64,000 nucleotides of DNA from Bugula neritina (lineage: Eukaryota; Bryozoa; Gymnolaemata; Cheilostomatida; Bugulidae), in contig OZ037766.1 of the NCBI GenBank assembly GCA_964035545.1, positions 15,082,722-15,146,721 of the forward strand, read 5' to 3'. Positions 1 to 10,730 of this stretch are shown here, piece by piece. Made by a program: the position numbers and the translations under genes. How positions within the stretch are numbered: the stretch's first letter is position 1; each line of letters begins with the position of its first letter. The notes below the pieces were generated by a model that had not been told where the DNA came from, ran no database searches, and saw only the letters and a list, made by a program, of their open reading frames with translations.

Positions 1-94
1 GTTGAGCTGAAAACTCAATTGATTGTGCTGATAAATTATTTTCTTTTGAAAAAGCTCTTTTCACTCCTAATTTTCTAGTTAAAGTTTAAGGTTG

Positions 95-327
95 AACAAA
101 TAAAATTGTGCAAGCTTATAGTCAACATCCCTGTGAGAACCCCTGATAAAAGAGTTTTTTTGTTAAATTGGGCTAAGGACTTATTCAGATGAAGCACAGG
201 GGTAATTATGACTGGATGCTCTTCCTAGTATCACAATTGGACTTTGATGGGGTTCAAGCCCATAACTTCAGGTTTACTAAGTCAAACGCTCTAAAGTCTA
301 AACTCTTGACCACGCTGCTCCATTCTA
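95..327 (-). mobile_element. tRNA-derived SINE, copy 1 (antisense to gene A)
   Basis: Read on the minus strand, this has a tRNA-like head: a B-box-like GGCTTGAACCCC near 255-266 and an A-box-like GTGGTCAAGAG near 305-315. Its tail contains CAGGGGTTCTCACAGGGAT and TTGACTATAAGCTTGC. The same tail sequence recurs in the element near 31978-32175, so both belong to one family. It lies in the intron upstream of the first visible exon of copy A. I cannot name the family. Confidence 0.7.
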
Positions 328-468
328 AGTTGCACAAATATATTAAGTGAATTATTATTTTATATATTATGCTGTAAAGATTATTTCATGCAACTTTTTT
401 GTCTTGCTTGAATTTTTTTATAAATTTAATTAACGTCACTGATTGGTTGTATGTTGACTTCCTTTCAG

Positions 469-3400
469 ACGTGTAAAAATGATATGATGATGTTACAAGT
501 TCTGTTTACAAGAATCACCAGAACATTGGTGCAACGAGTTCCAGTGTCCACTAGAAATGGTATAACTCAAGAGTTGAGTAAAACACTAAAGGGCACTTAT
601 GAGACGGTGAGTTGTGTTGTAGTTGTGAAATGGCTGGCAGTGCTGGAATTGTTTGTTGACCGTGTGTTTTTGTTTTTTACTGATATGGTTAACATGCTAA
701 TATTTCGTTTTTTGTAGACTTTGCTGGAGATGTTACTGCAAGACAATCGACTACCCAGAGAGATGGACGTGAAACAGTCTAAAGGAATTAACTTGTCTAT
801 GTTAGTTCTAAACTTGTACAGTTGTCTGTGTAGTGGAGGTGTCATGGCTGACCTGTATCCTCTCTCTGAGATCATCAGCCAACCACTTCAGGCTGCGGTA
901 TGTCCAGTCAAATTATACTGTAACTAATGGTAAGTTTCTAGCAACTGTGTTTGTATTGAGCATTCAAAGCATTTAGATGAAATGGTATGTTAAGATGAAA
1001 TATTCCTTAAGCTCTATAAGTTTTCAAAGCTGTATATGCAATTTCATATAAATATAAATTACATCAAAATTCTAGTAAATATTTTTATTAGCTTGCCTGC
1101 TTTTCAACTTTAGGTTCACTTAATTCCCACAATGGCCGATCATCCTCTGGAGCTAATGTATGATGTAGTCACTCATGCTCTTCGTGAGGTAGCCGGTGAG
1201 CAGAACACTACTGTTTATAGTAAGTATTTGTTGTCTATGTCAATTAAAACAAAACAATTTTGACAAACCCTTTGAAACTATATAAAAAATTGACTTTAGG
1301 TAGTTTGGTAATGTTAATTTCAAATCTGATTTTAGGAAAAAAACTTGTGACATGTCATTGTTGAAATAGCTACTGTTATAATGTAAGATATTGTAATATA
1401 TTTAACGGCTGTATCTGACACATAATGTGGAAACACATTAGTGGTCATACATGGTAGAACTATCAACAAAAAACTGTTGCAGTCTTGTAATCTGCCACCA
1501 ATGTGTGTTATCATTGGTGGTATTTTTATATTATATATGATCAGCTCAGAACCTTTTTGTGAAGCTAACAATTTGTTTTTCATATAAAAATTGCTTAGGA
1601 GTGTATACACATGTTTACTGAGAAGCAATGGAGACACGCATTCTGCATTGTTTGAGAATGACTCAGCTGCCTGTCCATATATGGGAAGCTAATTTATTTA
1701 TCACATAGATCACAGCTGAAATAAACTGTCCCAGCATCAAAACCACAATAATGTCACCAAAATTCTTGTGTTACATTAAAGCATTCTAAAACTTACTTAT
1801 AACAGCTTATGCTAAAAACCCTATTATTTTGCCCATGTTGCCAAACGTAAAAAATACATTTATAACTTTCAAATAAACATTATAAATAGAATCTAGTTTT
1901 ACCTAACACAATTGAATGCAGGCATATCTTAGCAGAATTTTGCTCTCAGATGTGAGCAGCAACAAATTTTGACTATCTATTTTTCCAAGTAATACCTATA
2001 AGAACTGTATTTAAACTTATCGTTACTGCAAAAGAAACATTCAAATATTTACTATATATTTACAATAAAATATTATAAAAAAGTAATATTTGTTTGCAGT
2101 ACTCCCACCATATTTTAGAATGTAAACAGTAAGATATATATTTAGTGTATATCTGTAGATTCGTACAAATAAAAACTTAACATTCCTTGAAGTGACGAGA
2201 ATCTTGCAACTTCTGGAAGTACAATAAATAAATAATGCACTTATTTATTTTAAAAATGAATTATGATTGTGGCAGTTTTTTATTTATTTCTTTTTTAGAA
2301 TGCCCCAATGGACATCCTTATTTCATTGGAGATGTGAGTTAGTTATTTTCTTAATTCTCTCGCTACATATAAAATTTGTGTGTGTGCGTGCCTGTGTCTA
2401 TATTTGTAATTTTTGAGTAATACTATTTCTAGTGTTTCTTTGCACCCCTTGACTATAACTATTATACAAGTATGTCAATATTTATTTTAATAATAAAACC
2501 TGTTCCAGTGTGGAAGACCTGTTGAACGAGCCCAGTGCACAGTTAATGGGTGTGGAGCCTATATTGGCAGCACTGGTGCCTACAACCAAGCTGCTGCTGA
2601 GAATGTCAACATTATAGCTGAAAACATGTTAGCTTTTATTAGTTACAACTGACTATGTGTTAATGTTTTAGTGTGGGCGTCCGTGGGTGTTAGCCAAGTG
2701 TCCCACATGTGGTGCACAAATTGGAGGTGAACAACATACTGGAGCTGCTGGGAATCAAACAGTCACAGCAACTGATAGGTACTGCAGCTGATGAAGTTGT
2801 TTGGTTTCCGATGAGCAGTGATTCTTTTACTAACAACAATTTATCTTTATAGTAACTCTCAATGATTTTATTTAATCATCTAGATTTAAAAATTGTCTCC
2901 ATTTTCTAATTTTCCAATTTCTTCACATTTGAAGTTTGGCAACCCTTATATTCCTCAATTTTTTTTATGTGTCGTCTGTGTATAAGTCTACAGATGTATA
3001 TATGCGTGCTATTTTAGGTTGATACTATATGATGTATATTAGAAACACTGTTATATTACAGTTCAGGAAAGACTCAACCTGGTCATATACTGGGTACAGC
3101 AGATAGAAGGAGTCAAACTGCTCCAGAGAGAGACTTGAATTCTCTTTCCTGTGCTGTGTTGAGGTGTTTGACTCATCTGAGTATGTACACAGCTAGTCTG
3201 TTCAACATTCAGCATGTAAGTCATATCTGTTTAATATATTCTATTATTAACCTACAGTTTACACTTACTATTAAGTATGTACACAGCTAGTCTGTTCTAC
3301 ATACAGTTATCTTTGTATAACTCAGGTACATCAAATGATCCGCCCAAACTTAGCAAGAGTAGAGGATGTTCGACCATTCATAGATGCTCACATACAGTTA

Positions 3401-6400
3401 GACTTACAACAGATTGCTCAGTGTTGTGCTGAGAGTACAGATGATTGTATTCTACTACTTCATGATGTCATCAACAGGATGAAACAAGGTGTGTGGGAAT
3501 CTGATTAGTTGACTGTATGATGTGTCTGATTGGTTAAAAGTTTTACCAAACACAAACTGTTGAAATTTATCTGTATATAGTGTGTGCAGATGATTGATTA
3601 AAATTTTAAGAAAGTGAAATTGCCAATATGTTTTCATTATTATAAGTGAATGTACTGTTGATTGGGTTAGTTATTATGAAGATTGGCACTGCTATTCCGA
3701 TCACCAGATATGCACGTTGAAGAGCGTTGAGTAATGGTTTGGGTGAAAGCTGCAAAAATTAGTTTTTAAATTTTTTGAATCTAGTTTTGCTATATTATCA
3801 CAAGGACGTTAATAATGGTGAGTGAAGTTTATGATATTCTCAGTGATATAATCCTGTGTCTACTAATTTTCGGAGCAATGCACCTTCGGAATATTGCTCT
3901 GTCCCCGTTAATAATACCAGTTGTTTGACACAAACCCAAGACAAACCAACTGGTCTAAAGCATGCTAATTGATTCATGGTCATGTTGCGCTGCATCATAG
4001 TAATAATAGTGATATTGGTATTTAGCTAAAAGAAGCGGTAGCAACACTGTTTTGGACTCAATCGAAAAGAGGAAACAGTGGGAGCAACAGCTTGACAGAA
4101 AGTATACTCAACCTACTTTCAGTCAAAAGGTAATTAAGTTCCTTTACCTGGCACTGCTGAGCACTTTTTACCTGACGTGTGCATATACTAAGCAGAAAGT
4201 GATTCAGTTGTGTATAAAAGGCAGTGTTAACAGCCACTGCAGTATCAATGATGGAATGTGTTTAGAGCCAGGGTATAAGAGGAAGTAGCTGTCTGGGCAT
4301 GTCCTTAGCATTTAATGATCAGTTATTTTATTAGTTTGACTAAACATCTATAATGGTTTATCTTTTTAATTTTTTTTTGCTTTTTTTCTTGCGGTTGAAT
4401 TAAAAGATAACTTTTTTAGTAGAATACTATATTATATTTTAGAATACTTAGAAACAGTTCGTTTAGTACTAAAATTATTATGGCCTGATGCAGGGATGTA
4501 GTGGTACCCATACGGTCCCATACGCCGTATGGCCTAGAAGAAAACAGAGTGTTTTAGGCCATACGCCCGTATGGGCATAATATTTTTGAAAGATGTTTAG
4601 TGCACAGGATAGTTAGGGCATCCTCACTGAGAATATCATAAATTTCGCTCACAATCTAGTTTAAGTTCTTGTTATGTTGATGCTATGTGGGTGGTATGCG
4701 TGTTGTCTACTTGTGATTGTTTAGCCTGAGATTACACTATGAATAGTAAGCAGTCATCAACATTCCATCTTCTCATCTCTACGTGTTCATTGAAGCGCGA
4801 AGTGCTGTGCATTGGTGATTGCTAAGGGAAAAATATTTCATTTCAGTGTGTAAATCACCAATTTGTAGAAAATCTATGAAGGCTATTGAAAGGATCAAAA
4901 AATTTGCTTTGCATAAATTTCTCAGGTTTCCGACAGTGTTTGTTCTATTCCAATACCATACTTTGCTGCTGAGATATTTGGCAGATTTTGAAAAATAAAC
5001 TTTTCAGATAAAATTGGCCAACATTGGTAGTTTTTTGTCTATAACTTTGCAAAAAAAGTATTGAAAACTCAAAAAAGCAGGTGCTCTGAGGAACAGGAAG
5101 ATCTACAACATGGTTTTTAAATTTTTATTCTAGCACAATTAGGCAGTGACAGCTAGAAGGTTGCCCTTATCTATCTTGTGTGGACTTGTATTTTGTCAAT
5201 AAGCAATGGAATTTAAAAAAACCAACATGAAATCCAGAAATAAAATCAAAATGTCTTCAAGAAACAGTACCAGTTGTGTAGGGAGAGGTTAACGAAAATT
5301 TATCACTGAGGTCTACAGGTACTATGTCCACATTTTGCTCCAAAACCTAGCGTTATTGCATGTTAATTATCAATGCAATGAGGTTTTGCAAACTGTACAC
5401 CACCATAAGTAACCGTTTATGTTTGATTGTACTAACTAACATCTGGCTTTATATTTAATCATCCTCTAGGTTAACACATATTAAACCTGTCAAATTTTTT
5501 CATTTGGGGTATGTTTCCTTGAAGTGTCTAGTGAAAGTTCAGGGGTTTTATTTTAAAACCAAGTTAACATACTCTTCTTGGGCGTGCTTTATTGTGTGTT
5601 AGAAGGTGTGGTGGTATCTCCTTATGGTTTAGACTAATACTCTAATAAACTCCAATTAGGTTTTTAACCAATTTCTGCTTGCCAATGAGTTATCAATTCA
5701 AATTCCTCTTTATAAATAACCAACACACATTTTCTGATTTGCAACCTGCCTCTCTTCTGATCTGTTATTCTTTTTCTGGGCACGTCAGTCTATTAGTTAT
5801 TAATAAAATAATCAGGTTGCATTTGGAGAGCACTTGTTACCTGCCTCTATCCTTCCATCTTTTTGAGATCTTCAGCAATTTTTCTGTACAGTTTGGACTT
5901 GGTGCATGTCGGAACAAACCTAACTGCAGTTGAGTAAGACTACATTTAAAAGTACCGTCTACAAGTATGGGACAATACTGAATATTTATATAGTTTGCAG
6001 CAATGCCCAGTCGTCATGTTGTATGTCGTATGGTATGAAAATAGTAGTGAGGTGCACATTTCAACACAGATTTTTTCAGAAGAATTAGAGTTCACAATGG
6101 CTTTAAATTGCATAAATTTGCATCAGAAGAGCTCTGAGGGCTTCGGCGGCCGGGGCGCTGCCCCGGACCCCGCCGGGGGCCTGGGCGGCCCCCTGGACCC
6201 CCGGCCTGAGAGTATGGCCTAGAATATTTTTACCACTACATCCCTGGCCTGATGTTTATTTTGAAATTATATATTATATGTACATGATGTACATTTGTAT
6301 TTTTAATGCTCGGATATACTTTACTCTCACAGAAACATGTCTATTAAATTAAATATTGAGACTATATGCTCAGAGTAACATTACAGTGACTATCAGCTGT

Positions 6401-9400
6401 ATATTTCCTTGTCTATACAGACACAACAGCTACAGAATATGAACAGAAAGCTGAAGTCAGCTGACTCAGTAGACATCAAGAGACTTCTTTCTGTTTCTGA
6501 TAAACCAATTAATAATGACAACATCCTGGCATCAGCTGGACTCTGGGGTTACCGACGACCTCTGACCTTGGCAGCTGTTCAGAATATGCTCGGGTTTACA
6601 GTGAAGGTAAGCATTCGCTACTCTAAATAGAGGATACTTTCATAGCCTATCAAGTATTGTGTGACACTGTCACTGGTATAATAATGTTGTTGCATTCCTA
6701 CCAACTCTACCTACCTTTGAGTGTATGTTGTGTTATCCAGAACTGTCCAAGACTGAAAGACATTACAGACCATTGTGATGCTCTGATGGCTGTCAAGTAT
6801 TTACCAGACGTGCTTTCTCTGATCAAGACACTCGGTGATAGATTTCACAGCAAGTTTAGCCGTTTGGATGCCTCCAAGCTTTGCATTGGAGATTTCTGTC
6901 AACAGTATGAAAACGAAATTTCAAACCTGAAACAACTGGTGTCTAATTTTATTGAAGCTTGGAACTTCGTCTACCAACCGCTGGATGGTTAGTCAGCTGT
7001 CTTATTAACTTAAGCAACTTTTTGGTATGTAAATTGAACATCTTATGAAATTATTACGGAAAATACAATAAATAACCTTGTCATGTATTGCTCTTGTTAT
7101 CCATCATATATTTAGCATTTTATATACATGCAGGTAATTTGTACTTTATAGCTGTGTTTTCAATACTAAAAAAGTTTATATAATAAAATAATTTCTAGCT
7201 TGTCAGGTCTCTTAGTGTTACATAGGTGTATAAATGGGTGCATATAGCATAGAATACCAACTGTAATAAATTTGTGATTTTATTTTAATTCTTCATGAAG
7301 TTAGTGGCAAACGACTAGAAAAGCTACACATCGGATCCGTTCTTTCAAACTTCCTGATTGACCAACAGCGCTACACAGAATCCATGCCAGTTCTGTTAGT
7401 TGCTGTGCTCACTGATACACATAATGGCCGACTTGCATTCGATGACTCTGAGAGGTATAAACTTATTATAGGAATTCCCTCAATATGCTTAATATAACTC
7501 TCTGAATTTTGTTATTCATTATACACATATAAAAGTCATCATCCATTCGATAATTTGCATCAGTGGAAATGTTATTAACTGGGGCTCCTGTTTCAGAATG
7601 TTTATTTTAATGCATTTTAAACTGTTTGATTACGTAGACTAATTCCTTTTAAGGTCAAAGGTTCTTCTTTCTGCTGTCACTACAACCAACATCATCAGTT
7701 TGTCTAGTGGAGATGAGCTTCTCAACCTCATACAGTCTCACAGTGAATATGAGTTAAGGGAGACAACTTCTGTTACATACAACTGGCCAGCTATAGAGAG
7801 AGAAGTAATACACAGATATATCAGTAACAAACCAAGGATTGAGTTCAGCAGAGATCAGCTGCCATTTTATGTCTATCAAGAAGATTTTAATCTCCACAAT
7901 CAAATGCAGACAATCAATGACAGTCAGGTTGGTATTTGACACTTGGTTGTATTAGATGACAGTCAAGTTGGTATTTGACACATGTCACTCAGTTGTATTA
8001 GGTGATAGTCAGGTAGTTATTTGACACATGACACTCGGTTGTTTTAAGTGTCAGTCAGGTTGGTATTTGACACGTGTCACTTAGTTGTATTAGGTGTCAG
8101 CTAGATAAGTGACCCAAAGCCTAACAAGATTTTTTCAATGACTTGTGCTGTGAAACACTCGTCCAGGAAGCCTGGAAAATTCTGCAACTATTTTATTGTG
8201 CTTGTATGGCATATTTCACAGTAAAGATATTTGTACTTTTATCTTAGCTAATCTAGAATTATTTGCTTAAATGTGCTGTATAATTTGATGTGTATTTTAG
8301 GAATTCATGTCAGCTGATCTGCAAGCTTCTATCATAAAGATGCTGTCAATGAATGTGCAGACATTGACTCACAATCTGAAAGAGTTGAGGATTGTCATCA
8401 ATTTCCTCTCTGTAATGAAGCACATAGAGGGAGATAACTCTTTACTTGAGTACATGGAAGCTACATTTGGCAAAGTGCCAAGCTATTTGACCAATGATAT
8501 TAAGCTAAAGCATATTGTACATGTGTGGCTAATTGTTAAATTCACACAGACTGACCTGCTTATGAGGAAACACCAGGTACTGCTCAGCGTTACATCTTCA
8601 CATACAGTAAAATGTATTTATATAGCATGTAGGTGACAAATTTTTTAAACAAGACATGTTATTTATTGCTTGGTTTTGTTCATACTTTTAAATCAGGTTT
8701 AAATGGTAAACTTTTTTTCAACGCTTAAATATTTGACTATATTTTGGTTGGTCCCTTGAGTTCTATTTTCACTTTTCTCTTATTCTGATATGTTATGCAA
8801 CATATTACTTGTATAGTCATGAGAGCAACAAATGCTGTGTCATCTTTCAGGAGCCGTTTGACGATATTTCCGCCGAATGTCGAGAAATTTTGAATGCCGC
8901 GCAGTGTGAGGAGCTCAAGCTACAGTGTCAGTTTAATAGCCCTAGAACTAAGCAACTTCTTCAGGAGCTGTTTAGATTTATCATCCTCAGGCTAAATAAA
9001 GCAGCAGTTCAACAAGAAAATGTGAATCCAGACCAAGGGTGTGTAGTTAGCTAATGCTTCTGTTTTTAATCTTGTTGATATTTATGTGTGTCACTCATCT
9101 ATAGTCGGAGAAATAATGTATAGTTTGACTAAACTTATCCCTTACAATGCAATGTTAATAAGTTCAGTGATGCTACAAAAGTGGTGGTCAAGCCGATGAA
9201 TGTTTACTGCTTGTCAAAGCTCTTTCCGGGGGGAGGGGGGGGAGAGTCGTCTCTATCAACAGTATAATACTACTACTTGATCCCACAACTTAACTGCTGC
9301 TGTATTTGCTATATTCTTATGTTGTGCTCTATAGTCATATTTATGTAGGTTTTTATTCTTAAAAATTATAGGATTAGTAAATTTGAAGTCCTCATGTCCT

Positions 9401-9628
9401 ACACCACAGAATGTTTTACTCACAGTAACTATTGCTGGATATGTATTCTCATACAGGTTGCATGATGCGTTGGTTGAGTTCATAACATACAGGACTAATG
9501 ATGAGGATGAGACAAGAATATATGAACTGCTCAATAATCTCCCTACTATTCCAGAAGAAATCAAAGTCAAGCATGTCTCCAGGACATGGAGTTACATCTG
9601 GACCAGATATACAACCAAAGTAGAGTAG
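469..9628 (+). CDS. RNF213: RNF213-like giant E3 ubiquitin ligase, copy A (3' part of gene)
   Basis: C-terminal third of a mysterin/RNF213 family protein. In this family a dynein-like AAA+ motor is fused to an E3 module that ubiquitylates proteins and lipid A on invading bacteria and acts at lipid droplets. Exons: 469-606, 718-897, 1114-1219, 2299-2333, 2672-2778, 3062-3215, 3326-3488, 4026-4129, 6421-6606, 6741-6987, 7301-7454, 7654-7927, 8301-8576, 8851-9038, 9457-9628 (TAG stop). All have AG/GT borders and every junction stays in frame. Exons 4-5 encode the RZ finger (CPNGHPYFIGD then CGRP, CPTCGAQIGG), followed by the family's GHILG motif. The C-terminal domain follows, ending TRYTTKVE. 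Twelve of the 15 exons match copy B in length exactly; all match in phase. The 5' part, including any RING and AAA units, is outside the window, so whether this copy is full length is unknown. An AATAAA lies at 10036-10041. Confidence 0.9.
2299..2778 (+). other. RZ zinc-finger exons of copy A, with an extra duplicated half-exon
   Basis: The RZ finger is a zinc-binding ubiquitin-transfer element shared by RNF213 and ZNFX1. Its first half is the 35-nt exon 2299-2333 (CPNGHPYFIGD) and its second half is exon 2672-2778 (CGRPWVLAKCPTCGAQIGG, with a His soon after, as in family members). Between them, right after a good acceptor at 2507-2508, sits a second CGRP segment from 2509. It reads CGRPVERAQC, then a C with four-residue spacing, then GAYIG. 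It stays open to a TGA at 2650-2652. I see no strong in-phase donor; the only one is a weak GTCAAC at 2605. Copy B has no counterpart in its 180-bp intron here. It is either a decaying duplicate exon or a truncating alternative terminal exon. Confidence 0.75.
3274..3297 (+). repeat. Intronic copy of the end of the preceding exon
   Basis: 24 bases (AGTATGTACACAGCTAGTCT and the next four) repeat exactly bases 3180-3203 near the 3' end of the copy A exon that ends at 3215. The intronic copy starts 59 bp after that exon. It is not needed for the reading frame. Confidence 0.85.
4491..6246. mobile_element. Non-autonomous hAT-type DNA transposon
   Basis: The 1756-bp element starts CAGGGATGTAGTGGTA and ends with its exact reverse complement, TACCACTACATCCCTG. 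It is flanked by a perfect 8-bp target duplication, GCCTGATG, at 4483-4490 and 6247-6254. Eight-base duplications and CAGGG-type termini are hallmarks of hAT elements. Near the left end are several inverted CCATACG/CGTATGG blocks. Near the right end (6130-6212) is a strikingly GC-rich tract. No transposase reading frame was recognised, so it would have been moved by a source copy elsewhere. It sits in a copy A intron between the exons ending at 4129 and starting at 6421. The matching copy B intron (22149-22593) lacks it, so it inserted after the paralogues separated. Confidence 0.9.
7918..8105 (+). repeat. 46-bp minisatellite built from an exon end and its splice donor
   Basis: Four tandem units. 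The first contains the last bases of the copy A exon 7654-7927 and its donor (CAGTCAG then GTTGGT). Later units repeat the same exon end, donor and downstream TATTTGACAC stretch. Candidate donors in the copies lie at 7967, 8013 and 8059. Using any of them would run the frame into a TGA at 7937-7939. Confidence 0.85.
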
Positions 9629-10730
9629 AATTAACTGCATCTACTGCTGCAAGGAGGCACAAGGGGGAGATGCAGCAGTGTTGCTAGAGTTATACTCTAT
9701 TAACTATCTATTGCTACGACAAACAAAGTTGATGCTACTAAGTATTAACTAGCAATACCCAATATAATTACCTGCTTCAAAGAATTGCATAATCAAAATA
9801 TATCATTTTTAGCACACTGCATTATGCTTTTATATATATACACACACACACACATGCTTGTTTTGTCATAAACTTTATTTTTGCCATGCATTGATTTTAC
9901 ATTTTATATTTTTATGAGTTGTTTTACGTGTCATGCTAGCTTTATATAGTGTATGTAATTTCAACGTTGTAGGCTAGTTAGCCAGTCATACAATTATATC
10001 ATCTGTTTCTAGCTGATAACACCATAATGTTTTTAAATAAACTAATTTACTTTATAATCATTGGTCAGGAATTATTGTTGAAAAGATTAATAGATTGTTT
10101 CAAATTTTAATTTGAACATTAGATTAACTTGACATTGTTATTGTGGATGCACGGGAAAGCCTATAAGAACGTTATAGCTCAAGAAAAGAATTATATATAA
10201 TGAGGCATTATGGTTTCTAAGTTAGAACTTTATTTTAGTTTCCAATAAATGGAAAGAATTGACAATGTCAATATTATGTTTTGAATTGAAGGCTAGTAAA
10301 AGGTACAATGGTTGGCATAAAAATACATGGCAAACCAATAACAGTGGTGATATAGTGTGTGATTAAATTATGTAGGAGGTGTATGCAGAAAAAGCAGTAA
10401 TGTGAATGGCTGCATAGGGTTTACCCCCTCTTGTATTTTAAGGAAGACAACTCTTTCAATAGTAACAAAGAGTGTTTCGGCGATCAGCATCTTACTTTGC
10501 GTCTATGTATCTTCTTTGTGGTAATTGTTGATAGACTCGAAAAGGTAATCACAAAGTCTGCTGATTTGATCGGAATATCATCTATATTACTCGTCAATTA
10601 TTTTGACACTTACTTGTGTGGTTGCAATGTAACTAGAAACTCTCGGCACAAATTAAAACAGTTAGTAAAAAGTGGAACACCGAGCATCAACATGCATTTA
10701 GATTCGGTGAACTTTGGTTTGTCTGATAAA
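9629..10730 (+). other. Intergenic: copy A 3' UTR and DHCR24 upstream region
   Basis: No further gene is seen. AATAAA at 10036-10041 is a plausible poly(A) signal for copy A, about 400 bp past its stop. Short (TA)n and (CA)n runs lie at 9831-9854. The DHCR24 promoter and 5' UTR must lie towards the right end, but I see no diagnostic promoter element. The frame of DHCR24 exon 1 is open back to 10431, which looks fortuitous. Confidence 0.5.

Noticed and set aside
4052-4288. A separate 78-residue gene
   Set aside because: Its first part is the 104-nt copy A exon 4026-4129, matched in length and sequence pattern by copy B exon 22594-22697. The rest is intron read-through.
5995-6222. Open frame through the GC-rich tract of the hAT element
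   Set aside because: It has no similarity to a transposase. The GC-rich tract simply lacks stop codons.
9224-9246. G-rich run as a G-quadruplex regulatory site
   Set aside because: It lies within the last intron of copy A (9039-9456) with no supporting context. Similar short G or C runs at 13540 and 21889 suggest simple-sequence noise.
10431-10730. N-terminal extension of DHCR24 to the open frame start at 10431
   Set aside because: The added residues match nothing in the family. Starting at 10731 gives exactly 516 residues and the usual short lead before the membrane anchor. ATG 10692 stays a minor alternative.
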